From Capitulum mitella (lineage: Eukaryota; Arthropoda; Thecostraca; Pollicipedomorpha; Pollicipedidae), in the NCBI GenBank assembly GCA_030062745.1, contig CP099841.1, positions 21,951,398 to 22,015,397 of the forward strand: DNA of 64,000 nt. The letters run 5' to 3'. Positions within the stretch are counted from its first letter, which is position 1. Every line of letters begins with the position of its first letter. The position numbers and the translations under genes were made by a program. The notes beneath the pieces were generated by a model. The model saw nothing but the letters and a program-made list of their open reading frames with translations. It had not been told where the DNA came from and ran no database searches. Below are positions 48,482 through 60,577 of the stretch, piece by piece.

Positions 48482-49130
48482 GGCCACAAGACCTGCACTG
48501 ACCGCCTCGTCCTATCGACCGCCGGCAAAGCCCTGGAGTTCATCGCCGCCGCCGCTTCTCAGCTTGACCCCTCTCGAGTCTCGGGCCGCCCTGCTGCGGC
48601 GCCTTTCACCGCCCCAGATCACCGATGGACGTTCTTGCCGCCATCACATCACCTCGCGCGTTACATCCGACTTCGGCCGACCTCGTCCGTCGCCCGGGGC
48701 CCCGTGACCCGAGACAGCGCCGCCGACCGCGCCGAGATTGCCGCCTTCTCCACGACCGCGCCGGAAACGAGCGCCTTCTCAGCGGACACACCGCAACGCT
48801 GGCGGGCCGCCTGCTGCGGACGGTGTCAAGGTCCGGCTGCTCCTCACGGTCACGGTCACGGTCACGACCGTTGCGGACGGTGCCGATCGAGGTCCGGCTG
48901 CTCCTTACGGTGACGGTCAGGTCTGTTGCGGACGGTACCGGTCGGGGTGCGCCTGCTCCTCACGGTCGCGGTCGGCCGGCGGCGGCCCGGCAGCGGCGGC
49001 GGCTCTCGCTACACGAGCCGACACGCCGTGTACAGGTTCGTGGTGACCGAGAACAGGAGCAGGGCCGGCGCCGCCGCCTGGCCCACTCCCCCCGTCTGCA
49101 TGGCGGCCGGGTGCTCTCCTGGAACCAGCG
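48482..49130. other. CpG-rich island with long open frames
   Basis: The plus strand is open from 48482 through 48913 in one frame, beginning GHKTCTDRLVLSTAGKALEF. This lacks any domain I know. GC-rich sequence is often open by chance. A first exon of an unknown gene is a possibility. Confidence 0.35.
48803..48975. repeat. GC-rich tandem repeat, 54-61 bp units
   Basis: GGTCCGGCTGCTCCTCACGG...TTGCGGACGGT recurs three times, with an inner (ACGGTC)n run in the first unit. Confidence 0.7.
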
Positions 49131-50999
49131 GTTCACCCAGTCAGCCGGGAGCGACGTCAACTGTGGACAAACGGACCACCGCGCTGGCCAATTTATCCAC
49201 TTATCACACAGTCGTAAGAGCGCGCAGTGATACATTCAACAGGTCAGCTGAGGATGACACCACCATCACAACAGGGCAGCCCTGTATAATCCCTTCTGTA
49301 GGTCATTAAACCAGTGGAACTACGGATCCGCTGGACATATTTAATTTATCGCGTTTGCAAAATGCAGGCAAGGTCACAGTGTTTGTTTAAGCTCCTTTCA
49401 GACGGTAAACAGTCTTAAAAGAATGAATAGGTAAACCCTGGCGGGGCATAGCAGCTTGTTTCTAAAAGAAATATGGCTATCAAGATTTAGTGGCAAATTT
49501 TCACCACTTTTAGTACTTTTCTTCCTAGTTCGTCACGGAGACAGTTCGCGGGACAAGACGTCTTATCTCTATAAATAAACACCAGGTTGATTTTGGTGCT
49601 CTGTTGGCTAATAAGCTGTACGCATGTCAAACACTAACAACAGGAGACAGCATCCCTAGCCCAGCCGAACCTGACTTCCTAGCGCAGTGCGGCATTTCTC
49701 GCCGCGGCGGCCCTCCAACTTTCACCGCACGAAGATCATCTCGACACAGCTTTCCAATCGGCCTTGTTTTGCCGGCCGGGTCATTCCGGCAACAAGTGCC
49801 ACTCATCATCCGGCGAGCGCGTCGACTTTTGGCCGCCGCCCCACTGCGGAAACCAACAAACAATTTCGCGCGAAAATCCGCCGTCGTCCGTCGTCGGCAG
49901 AAGGGACGGAAGCGGCGAAGCGGCTCGCCAGGCCGCGGCCAGTTTCACACGGATACTGAGCTTCCCGTTGAGCTGAGTTAGCTCAGCTAAGTCCTAATGA
50001 GCCCCAGCGGCCCCCGTCCTATGTTGCGTGAGATTTGCGACCATGGGCGCATTCAAGAACAGTGGAGACCAAAGAAGGTATTTTGGTCGTAGTTTCACCC
50101 TGTGTGTGCAGTTCGTTTTTGACCGTCATTTTGGTCCGGACGATGATGTGCAGGGCAAAGCTTAACACAATTATCACAGCTGGCAAGTAAACACACACAG
50201 AAAATAGTCGCATTTAGCACGGCTGAGTCTAAGTGGCAGCCGTAAACTCGCGACACTATCCAGGGGTCAGTAGCGACCGGTCCCGAGCGGCCAACTGACG
50301 GCACGCCTGTTAATAAACCATGACCGCTGCTCTGTTATCGCTTTGTGCTAGCATCGATGACGCGAAGGCGTGATTTTCAAATTTAATCTTCATGGATACT
50401 GACAACCAAAACAGAATACTGCCATGTACGGGATCGATGCACGGCAAGAGGCCTTGGACGTGACCGACTGGCCGAAAACCTGAGGACGCCGCGCGGCTGC
50501 GGAGCTGCTTAACAGGGCTGACCTGGCCACCGGCCGGCTGCCACTCCAATTACCAGCGTCTGGAGGACTGCGACGACGCCATTTCGGCTGCAGTTGCTCC
50601 TGCACGACTTAAATGGTCCATTGCAGCGCCGGCACTTAAACTTAAGCTAGTTGCGCTGCCGCATTAGCAGAAAGTTCAGAGTGGTTGCGGAAAAATTCAG
50701 CCGCAAAAATGCTGGTGGCAGCTGTGTGCTTTCGTTACCATGCAGTCTACCCATGAAAATACATTATCCCTGGCCATGATCAGAAATGTGACTTAGTTTG
50801 CAAATAATTTTTAACGAATCCCAGTTGTTTAAAACAACAAAAAAAATACTCAGTGCTCTGTTGCAGACAATACTGCTTAAACAAGTACAAGTAAACATTA
50901 ACCGGCCGCCGTGGTGCTCTTTCCCAGAGACGCCGCCATGGGGGGCATTTTGATCCCTCCTAAAATCCAAACTAATGGTGACTGAAGACTGAGCGTGGT
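49131..50999. other. unassigned sequence with a moderate CpG patch
   Basis: The patch is at about 49680-49960. No gene is recognised. Confidence 0.35.
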
Positions 51000-51302
51000 G
51001 CTCTTCGATAGCTTCATTCTTGATCTTTCTAAAACCACTCTACTTGGTCTAATTTGCTGGTTACATTTTTGGTCAATTTATGTCAAATGAAGGCACATTT
51101 TGACTGATGACCACTTTTTGTCAGTTTGGTGGCTTTGAGTGCCATAGAAATCCGAATGTGTTTCAAATATTTTCTTCATATCTATCTGATACGATGTAAC
51201 ATGAAAGACACCCGAAAGTCTGTGGCCGATGATGGCCTTGTCAGGCCACAGTTCTCGCTGATTGTGTATTTTTCGATGCGCGACAAAGCGGTAAACGCCG
51301 AA
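51000..51302 (+). repeat. dispersed repeat related to 61960-62300
   Basis: 'CACTTTTTGTCAGTTTGG' and the following 'CATAGAAATCCGAATG...CTTCATATCTATCTGATACGATG' align with 62199-62290. Confidence 0.55.
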
Positions 51303-52654
51303 TTAAACCCCCTTCCCGGCAAGGGCTAAATCTGCGCCCCCTCGCGTTTCTTGCTTTTCATTTCAAGGGTTTCTGACGCAGTTTTGCGAAACTCAGTTAC
51401 TTTTCCTAGCTGTCCTTTCTTCGTACTGCAACAAAATTTCGTAGTTCTTCTGCGCTTAAGTGGGGAGTCAGGCAACGCTTTTTGGAGGCACCTCACGCGA
51501 TTTTTGGCCCTTCTGAGGGTAAAAGAAAAATGGCGGCCAAATATAGCGTTTTTAACATAGAACCTAAAACTTGATGTAGGTGTATAGGTAAATAGTGGGG
51601 CAACCATGCAAATATAATTTTGTTAATTTGAGACCTTTTCAGGAGATCAGGTCATGGTTGGAAGTCAAAATTTGGTTTGACAATAATAATTTTGGCGTTT
51701 TTTTCAAATGCCAACCCGGAATAAATATATGACGTAGAAGGGCGCCCTCCATTAGTGTAACAAGTTTCAGGTTGATAGCAGGTCGGGTCACAGAGCTATG
51801 GTTTAAAGTGTCAGTGCGCGTACCCTATATCACGGTAACCGTGAAATGAAATTTTAGAAATAGAGTGAATTGAAATGATTGAAAATGTTTTCAAACAAAA
51901 TGAAATGCACTCAACATCATTCCATGTGACTCTAAGGTCACTGGAGGTCATTTAAGATCAAAGGTCATAAACTGAGCTAATGAACATGTGACCATGAAAG
52001 TTCCCCCTTTTCATGTCCTTGGCATCGGCTATATTGAAATTACATAAACAGAGCAGTACGATTTGTACTTCTTCAGGACAACATGACTGAAAAAGTCAAA
52101 AAAGCGTTTTTTTCTCTTTTTTGTCCATTTAGTTCTTAAAGGTAACTCTATTTTTAACTATTTTTAATTAGTATAATTATATATATGTAATAATTATATA
52201 TATAATACTTTATTATATAGTAATATATATAACAATTTCAATTATTATCATCAAAAACATTTATAAAATTTATTTATAACTGTTTTTGAAACTTTGTAAA
52301 CGTCTTTGAATTTTCTCAAAATTTAGCATTTTTGGACTAATGGCAAAAGCCCCATTCATAATCTTTCGATTCATGCCAATTTTATCAAAATCGGTAAATA
52401 AACAACCGAGATATAAGAAGCCAAAAATATCCTCGTTTTGACTTTTTTGCTCCCTGTATCCACCCCTTTCAGTATTTCGGAAACTTCTTGTTATGAAAAT
52501 GTAGTTCACATCATGACAAATCGATTGCCGTTTCTTGCGATAAAATCAGATGTGTTGTTATCGAGATCTCAGACGGGAGGGGGGGGGGGCGAATCCGCCT
52601 CTTCCTCCTGCCAGGAATCGGCCATACCGTCTAGCTCTCCGGGAATAGGGTTAA
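51303..52654 (+). mobile_element. TTAA-bounded non-autonomous element, family 1, second copy
   Basis: The left end is TTAA (51303-51306) then ACCCCCTTCCCGG, and the right end is CCGGGAATAGGG-TTAA (52651-52654), identical to the right end of the first copy. The body follows that at 39938-41156 block by block, with an AT-rich expansion at about 52155-52265. It is 1344 bp long and encodes no transposase. Confidence 0.78.
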
Positions 52655-52675
52655 GCTGCAATGTGTCAAGAAGTA

Positions 52676-52840
52676 CAGTACGATTTAAAAATAATCTGCT
52701 TGAGACTTTCTATTTTCATTTTATTATTATTTTTTGCGAAGGTGCAGTACGTTTCAGAAACGTAAGTTAAATCGTTCAAAAGATGTTCAAGAAAAACTAC
52801 CTGGGGGTCAAATTGGGCCTCATGACAGGTTGGGTTAATC
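52676..52840 (+). repeat. dispersed repeat related to 62950-63090
   Basis: 'GCAGTACGTTTCAGAAACGTAAGTTAAATCGTTC' here matches 'GCTGTAAGTCTCACAAACGTAAGTCAGATCATTC' downstream, and both continue into a '...TACAAGAAA/TTCAAGAAA..GGGGGTCAA' block. Confidence 0.55.
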
Positions 52841-52985
52841 CATAAAGTGCCGTGGGGCCAATTTCATCCCGCCAGTGGTTTTCCAATGACAACTCAAGAA
52901 CGAATAAAGACAGGTCAATGAAATTTGGGTAACCTTCGTATAACTGAATGACACATCGTTTGGTGTCCACCTTTTTGATCTTGCT

Positions 52986-53652
52986 TTAACACGCGCAATG
53001 GAGGGTGGATTCGCGCTAACACGCACCAGAAGGGGGGCACAAAAGTGACCTCCCTCCGATCTCGGAAACGGAAAGACCTAGACATGATGTTTTATAGGTA
53101 GGGTAGGGCCATAAACATTTACATAATGCGCTATCTTCATGGCCTTGGATTAATATCTTCAAGGTCAAATGAGGTCGAACAGGTCAATTTTGGACACTTT
53201 CTCGGCCCGTACAGGATATTCCGTACGACTTTTTGAACGAAACGGAAAAAAGTGCGCTCCTTGAGGCTTAAAGGGTGGAATACGACAATTTCCACTCATT
53301 TAGCATCTTGACTAAGGATTTCGGGTCAGGGCATACCAGGTCATCGGGCTAAGGCGTCATTTTTTTCATTTTTTGCAGATCAGATTTCAAGCAACACGAG
53401 ATATTGGTGTAGCTTGTAAATAAAGGCGCTAAGCGCATCTTTTAGCGCATTTTCAGAGAAGATAGCCAACACCAATACCTTTGATCACTTATAGTATTTA
53501 CTAACCTCTGTATGGTCAAAAGAAGTGAAACAAGGTCATTGACCTCGGATAAAGTTTTTGTCCCCATGTTGGTTTTATGTTAACAGTTTCCGATAGGGTG
53601 ATTTCGTTAAAATGAACTCAGCTATGCGATTTGATTGCTATAAAACGTGAAA

Positions 53653-53698
<46 letters not shown>

Positions 53699-54355
53699 TA
53701 TCAATGTGCGTACGCCTGTTTTTTTATTTGGGTCTTTGAATGCATGTTTCATACAAAGCAACATGTTGCAATGCAAATCTGCACTAGGTCACAAAATAGT
53801 AAGTCTTGACCTTTGACGACCTTCACCTTCACTGACCCTGGTATATGCAAGCGTTTCGATGTACGCACACGTTTTTTATTAGGGTCTCTGAATGCATATT
53901 TCATACAAACCGGCATGTTGCAAAGCAAATCTGGATTAGGCCACAAAATGGTTGACGTTGACCTTTGATCACCTTTGCCCTTACTGAACCTGGCTTTGGT
54001 CTTGGTACATCCATCACTTGTGCCCGAATGATGTCGGCTGATTATGTTCAAACGGTAATCTTACGTAGGATGCTAGTGCTTTCGCCAAGTTCCTGTTCAT
54101 CAGCGGCAACCGCCATTTTCGTTTCCTTGATTTGATTTGATCTGATTTCCTTTTTGGTTTAATTTTGGTTTTATTTTTGTTGGTTTGACTTTTTTATCAG
54201 TTTCCAAATATTGGCGTCCGATTTTCAATTTCTTTGCGTTAATCGACAAGTTATTCAATTGACATAAATGTCACAACGTAGCTCCAACCGTTCTCAAGAC
54301 TTTCAAGAAAAACAGGTGGTAACACAAAAGTGCGCCCTTCCAGTGCGCGTGTTGA
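52986..54355 (+). mobile_element. TTAA-bounded non-autonomous element, family 2, third copy
   Basis: TTAA at 52986-52989 then CACGCGCAATGGAGGG; the right end CCCTTCCAGTGCGCGTG is followed by TTGA (54352-54355), one base off TTAA. Internal order matches 30320-31641, including TCAAGGTCA at 53159-53167 and the 'catgttgcaa.gcaaatctg' sub-repeats. A (TA)n run of about 42 bp lies at 53655-53696. Confidence 0.7.
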
Positions 54356-54359
54356 AGGT

Positions 54360-55450
54360 CAGTGAGCTAGGTCAGGTCGAAGTCATGTCAGCGATCCGTG
54401 AAACAATAAGGCAGAAAAAATAAGACAGACTTTAAAAAGTTGCCAGAAACCGAGTTTTTGAAATCAAGACAAACAGACGGCGTGAGTATACAGATAGCTA
54501 TCTAAAAAAATACAAAAATAGTTTTGGGGGACATGAGGTTAGATCATCAGGTCAGATCAAGGCCGAAAGTGAAAAATAATAACTTCATCTCTTGAGTTTA
54601 AATCATGAATTGTAAGACTCATCGCAAGGTCTCTTAAACGTCTACAAAATTTAAGGTCAATATCAGGTTAGGTCAGGTCATGTCAGGTCAGGAGAGCAGA
54701 AAATATGACCTTCGGTACACAGTTAGTGTGATATCAAAATGGACTTTTGCATAATTTGGTGCCACGAGGGGAATGAATACAACCCCTATCGCCTTGAAAC
54801 GTAAGTGAAGGTCACCGAAAATGACCTTCATGCGTTTGTAGGTCAAAAATCAAGTCGTTACTTGGGATCGGGCCACCATTATCGATCAGCCTGTGATAAG
54901 CAGAAAAAACTGGGCTTCATATGTGAGATTCAGTCTGTACCTCACGAGTATTTTCCTGCTTTGAGACATTGTCGTGCTGCCTTGTACAATATGTCACAGT
55001 AAGCTACGGACAACGATCTCAAGGTCAAATAAGGTCATTCGAGGCGCAGCAGGGTAGCAGTTTTGGGTTTTTATGTTGAATCATGCGTCAAAACCATTCA
55101 AAGCGATATTTCAGCGCATTTCGCCAGCAAAGGGAAGACGGTCAACTTCAAGGTCAATTTGCGCCATGGCCTTACCTTGACCTTGACATTACAGCACAGA
55201 GTTGCGTTACTCTGTATGTTTTCTTTGGTTCAGTAGCACTTTTAGTCCCCTTACTGTGATCAGTTTGTCACTAGAGGACCAAAACGAGGACCTCTACGCA
55301 AAATGCGCAAGACCATCATTTTGACCTCTTTTGGGTCACCTGGAGGGTCAAGAATACAAGACAGATGCATACATTTCAAACGATTTTGAAGTAGAAGGAT
55401 GGGGCTTTATACTGGTGAAAACCGCGTCTCTGTACGTGGTTTCGTTCGCG
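54360..55450 (+). repeat. AGGTCA-dense repeat region
   Basis: Half-sites are close-packed, including a (AGGTC)-type run at 54665-54690 and TCAAGGTCA at 55019-55027 and 55148-55156. Ends are unclear. No coding signal. Confidence 0.5.
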
Positions 55451-55893
55451 AGTTAGTCGGGGGAGGGTGTCGAATTGATCCCCAGCACTAAACGTAGTAG
55501 AAAAGTCTCAGCGCTTTACGGGTAAATGTGTCCTTCTCTTCGGAGAAGTAAATACCTACATTGGAAACCTTTCGACGTCAACGTCCGATAAAGCGTCGAA
55601 TGTATCGCTCCATGTCTTTTTTATCACTATGACTGAAAAGAAAAAGTTTTCAAAAACATTACGAAAAACAGACAAAAACGTAACGGCTAAAAACTTGCAC
55701 TAATATAGCGCACACTAACACAGCAAAAACTAACAGGAGGAACTTTGGTTAGCACGTTGCCGGTGCCCACACCTGACATAATTTAAGAGCTTCCTCACAG
55801 TCAGGCTGGACGAAGCATTCGAGCCACAGAGTTGTCTCTTCCGAACTCGCTGACAGCTGATGGCTTGTAGCTGGCAGTCCCCGTCTCCTCTGT
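55451..55893. other. unassigned sequence
   Basis: Nothing recognised. Confidence 0.35.
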
Positions 55894-56054
55894 TCCTCAT
55901 ACCATACGAATTTCTTCTCCGTTCCCGACCAGAGAATTCTAGCCCTTTATATCCACGTATTCCTCCCGTTGTGGTTGTCCTTGTTTCTAGATAGACAACA
56001 TTCCCACTACCTTTGTCTCAGGACAGAATAGCCACTGTACAAACTTTTTGTCTC
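55894..56054 (+). repeat. direct repeat of about 160 bp, copy A
   Basis: It matches 56408-56566 in order: TCCTC..., TTATATCC, TTCC(T/C)CCGTT, GGTTGTCCTTGTTTCT, CATTCCCAC and TTTGTCTC. Both contain a TATA-like TTATATCC. Two similar repeats about 350 bp apart could be an old tandem duplication or small terminal repeats; I cannot decide. Confidence 0.6.
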
Positions 56055-56407
56055 CCAACAGGCTTGTCTCCCGCTCCCCGTCTTAGAACTGACGAGTCCT
56101 CGTCCGGCGAAATCCCCTCCCCAGCGCAATGATGCGACCCATCGGCAGTCGACCCGGCCCACGCGGCGATGATAGCCTGTTTACCAGCGTTTCGTCCCAA
56201 ACCGTCGAGCCGCCGTCGTCAGCGCCGGAAACTTCTCTCGTCAGCCATCACGCGGGGACTTGGCAGCCGTGCTCAGTTGCGTCTGGAGAGGGCAATCGTC
56301 CTCAGCTTACCTGGTCCGTGACCGGACAACTTCCCCCAGCTCTCACCAGGTCTGGACTGAACGACTGGCCTGGATCATCTGACGGATCTGAGATCATCGG
56401 ACCTGTC
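56055..56407. other. CpG-rich segment between the direct repeats
   Basis: The plus strand is open from 56129 without a known domain. Confidence 0.35.
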
Positions 56408-56566
56408 TTCCTCGTGCTATACGAGTTCTGCTCCAATGGAGATCAGAGAAGACGGGCCTCTTATATCCGCTTGTTCCTTCCGTTCCGGTTGTCCTTGTTT
56501 CTTGATAAACACCATTCCCACCACGTTTGTCTCAAAGAAGAACAGTTACTGTTCCCCTTTGTCTTA
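56408..56566 (+). repeat. direct repeat of about 160 bp, copy B
   Basis: Mate of 55894-56054; the best-kept part is GGTTGTCCTTGTTTCT followed by CATTCCCAC. Confidence 0.6.
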
Positions 56567-57119
56567 GAGTATACAATGCTTCTGCTTCTTTTATTTCAGA
56601 ATTGAAAATTTCACAACAAATTCCTTAGTTCGCCGTGTCTCAGAAGGACCCGAGAAAGACTAGAGATTCCAGACGAAGAATGGTCAAGTCCCCAAGCGAG
56701 CCTAGACTGGGAAGCTGCAGACAACTACTAGGATCGTCTGTCTAAGTTGCAACAGTCCCGGCTTATTGGTCGTGCGTTTATCGTCACGAGAGACCGGCCA
56801 AACAAAGCAGATGGGTGCCGATATGTACGGAACGCACACTCAACGACGAAGCAATCTTTCAGACCTTCCTCTCGTTCAAGCACTCAAGACGCAAACATCA
56901 AATTGTACGTAGAAAACGTCTAGAATGTGCATACAGGCAAAAGCAAAATCACGATTGAACCTGGATAAATTCGTACTTTCGAGGCGTACTCATTGGAAAT
57001 CGGTCAGTTATTTAGCTAGTTCGTTAATGAGTTGCCTCAACTTTCCAGTGGTGAACCGATCGACTGCTTGCTGGCTTGTGTCCGGTGTTTGCGAGCCGAC
57101 CTGTTCATTATTCAGCGCC
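56567..57119. other. unassigned sequence
   Basis: No gene recognised. Confidence 0.35.
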
Positions 57120-57480
57120 TCGTTGTCAACCTCGCGAGGGCCGGTGCGCCACCCTGACCCGGCTGGGGGCGAGGGACGACCTCGGCCCAGCCGCTGGCGC
57201 CGGCCCGACCCGGAATTAGCGGCCATTTGTCACCGTCCAGCCGCCGAGCAGGCGCCGGCCCGCAGCGAGCAGCGAGAGCGCCCGTCATCGGACAGAGAGC
57301 AGCACGGCCAGGCGGGGAGAACAGGGAGGACACCGATCATCGGGGAGCAGCGGTGGTCAGGCGAGGAAAAGAGGGGGACAACTGAGCAGCGGTGGTCAGG
57401 CGGGGGGACAGGGAGGGCACCGATGATCAGAGAGCAGCAGGATCAGGCGGACGGACGGGGGAGGTATCGGAAATTTGGAC
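57120..57480. other. CpG-rich region with short minisatellite
   Basis: From about 57290 to 57450 units of roughly 40-50 bp recur: GAGCAGCGGTGGTCAGGCG followed by G-rich sequence. The 194-residue plus-strand frame (56925-57509) passes through it and is low complexity. A donor-like AGGGTAAGTGCC lies at about 57783-57794, so a 5' exon is conceivable. Confidence 0.4.
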
Positions 57481-59640
57481 AGGGTGGACGAGGACACAAA
57501 AGAAGCTGACGGGTAAGCGAAGTGAAAGAGCAGAGAAACTCGGCGGAAAGGAACAAACAGGAACTACCAACTGGGGCTGAAATAGTTCATGGTAAACATG
57601 ACTGGACCAGGTCGGAACGATATGAGGTCTGTCTGCATCGTTCCGAGGAATTCCAAGGAAAGTATAATAGTGATAACATACATAACGTCGGCTATGTACG
57701 GAACATAAAACTTTTGACCGCGGAAGGAAGTTCAGCAAAAGGAACGCAGTGACAGTCACGACAGATACAACCTGCAGGAAGACAGGGTAAGTGCCTGCAG
57801 ACTCTACGACGTCAGCTGCCATTGAATCCCCATCCCTGACTAGGAGTCCGGATGCTCTCTCCATGGGGCGAGAGCCAGCTGAACACTCGGGACGATTTCA
57901 GACGAGGCGGAGCGGCCTCTGGCAGCAGTGTCCTGTGACAGGCGATAGGACACGGTGTCAGAATGTTATCGTTTTCGCTGCGGAGCAGCCGGGGCGAGTG
58001 AGCCGCGTGAAATTCGGGGCCGAGTCCGGCCAGCGCCACCGCTGCCGCCGACGGCCTCAGAATTGAAATGGGCTCTTCAGTCAGGACCGACGCGACGAGT
58101 CGTGCGTGAACCCTCACCCTTATCTTCAGCGCAGGCTCCAGTGAAGATGACATTTTAATATTTATATATTTGGTGGACTACGCTGATTGGCTGTTGGAAA
58201 AGAGGAACTTACGTTCAATGGAAGTTTGGTTTTTGCTTAAACACAAATGAATGTACTTCTCACGCATTATACAAAATGTTAGATTATAACTACCGGAAAC
58301 GGTACGCCATTAATCTCGTTTTAAATGGATTTCTCCATTCATTTCGGTAAATAAGCTCTGTTTTTATCGATCTGACGCAGACAGCTCACTTTGAAACTAT
58401 TTCATTTAATGGGACAGCTCTCTTGGCCATGATGCACCGATTAAAAAAAACTTGTGTGCCTGGAGATAGCATGATAAAAGGAAGTCAAGTGAAGTGAAAT
58501 ATTCCGCTTCAATTTCTATTCCCTCGTTGAAACAGTAGTGATAAAATGCAAAATACGGAACAAAAAATGGAAGAATTGTCAACTTTCAACAACACCCAAG
58601 ATGCCTAGCATTTTTAATCATCACAGATCTTATCCCTTGTTCGGATTGGATCAGCTGGGATAGCAATTTTTCCTTGTCTCAAAACAGCCACGTGATCAGT
58701 TTTGCGGAACTGCTGACCGTTATTGATAGACGTCATGGTAACACTATTTCCCGGTTTCCTTTCTGGTGATTCGTTCCCAGCCACTCTGCGGCTGGAGGCG
58801 ACCGGGGATGCTGATCTTGCATGCTTTGAATTTTAAGTATCAAAGACATCGTCAAACTTCCAAAGGAGACGATTTCAGGCAGCACCACACTTGTTTTAAA
58901 CGCTGCCACGAATATTTTCCTGCAGTTCCCTGCATCTACCAACAGTACATGAAGATGTCACAAAGGAAACAATAGATGCTATTCTCATATTGCTTGTCAA
59001 ACGGCACATCGATGATCGACGTACGACGAGGGTCAGTACAGCCGACGAGCTCGCCAGGCAAATTCAACGTTACGGACCATTAAAACTGCACAAAACATTG
59101 AATGCGCGACACCACTGTCTCATTACTGGACAGGACCGGGATCACAGGAAGATACACAAAACAAATACTTGGTCAAAAATCCCTGTCACCAACCAAAACA
59201 CCACTTCATTCGCATAAACAACGCATTTCTTTGGAACGCGTTTTACCTATCACAACGAATTAAATCAACGCCAAGTAGGAACAACAAGCAAACGGAGACA
59301 GCGTTTAACTCGGCACCGCCTGAGTAGTGTCAAGCAGGGCACCCCTTTGGTTTGTCGTGAACAACTTCTGAATTTTGGAACCAGCTCGACCAATCTTTCA
59401 ACACCTATTCATAGGTCGATTTTACATATTTTGATATCAAAACCATTTCCATGCTAGCCCAGGTCCTGGGTATATGACGTCATAAGTGAATCTTTGCATG
59501 AATCTTTTTGTCTCTTCGGGTGGTACCACGACCATGATACGACCACGACCACGACCATTTTTATGATATCCGTGAATATAATGCACAATTTATTTGGATT
59601 TGCCTATGACACAGTCCCCAAAAGGATATACAACCGCAAC
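57481..59640. other. unassigned sequence
   Basis: No gene, RNA or repeat family recognised. (CGACCA)-type simple sequence lies near 59525-59560. Confidence 0.35.
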
Positions 59641-60577
59641 TCGGCAACATTAGAGGTCATGTTAGGTCATATGACAGTTGTACTGATTTGCATTGTGGGT
59701 GATAGAAGTTGTTGCCGCTCACCTTCCTCATCGTTCAAGCTGGACAAGCAAATCTATATGCTCCTCCTAGCAAGGTTCACAAAATGCAACGTGACGTCAT
59801 GTCAGGTCACACCATAGGTAGATGTCAAAACGTAATGAAATACAACATTGTCTGTGGGAGATCGTTCAGTAGCAGTAGAGAGCAATTATTGTTCGTGGTC
59901 AGAAAAAGAAAAAGGCTTTCTTCCCTGACTTGGCTTGACCTTGGCTCAATTAAGAGCAGATAGAGCAGATTTAATTATCACAAGATGTCATTTCATTTCT
60001 GCACTTGACACCGTTAAGAATCCCAGCGAGTATTTATTGCTCTTTGTTCGGAAGGATAATCCAGCCTTGTCTGATCTGACCTGAACTGATCTTGACTGGA
60101 TGAAAAGTAAGTTATGCAGAATTGATCATTAGAAGGTTTCACTTCCGTCCTTTTTGTCACGTGGACAAAATGGCTGCGAGTAAGCATTAATCTTTGTCAT
60201 GTAGAGTGAGGCCAATATTTCGCCTGGCCTAGGTTGACCCCGGTCCGAGATTTTTATAACATTTTGGCATGTCTCTGATCCAGAAGATCGTGACCTTTCG
60301 TTTGATACCCAGTTGAAGGCTCTAAGATCAGTATTACCGATGATATGATGTGCGAACCGGTGTTTTCGACATCTTGTTATTTTTAGTTCACCTTTGACAT
60401 CATCAGTCCTGTGACCAGGACTGACATAATATTCTCTGAACGCAAGACTCAGGGCTCTCGGCTGGTGGCAGACCTGTTCAGATCCGACGGTTAGATACTG
60501 AGATAACAGAGCAGTGTTCTTTTTGACATACCCCGGCGGCTGCGGTTACAAAAACACCCCAGGCGCTGACGGGTTAA
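59641..60577 (-). mobile_element. AGGTCA-rich repeat ending in a TTAA terminus
   Basis: The right edge reads CCCCAGGCGCTGACGGG followed by TTAA (60574-60577), that is, a minus-strand start of TTAA-CCCGTCAGCGCC. This again has the TTAA-CCC form but a different sequence from families 1 and 2. The left end was not found, so the boundary is approximate. A hairpin TCAGTCCTG-TGAC-CAGGACTGA lies at 60403-60424. Confidence 0.4.

Noticed and set aside
55894-56566. Calling the direct repeats LTRs
   Set aside because: No target duplication, primer site or coding remnant could be tied to them; left as plain direct repeats.
56925-57509. 194-residue open frame followed by a donor-like site
   Set aside because: It passes through a minisatellite and has no recognised domain; kept only as a remark under the CpG-rich region.
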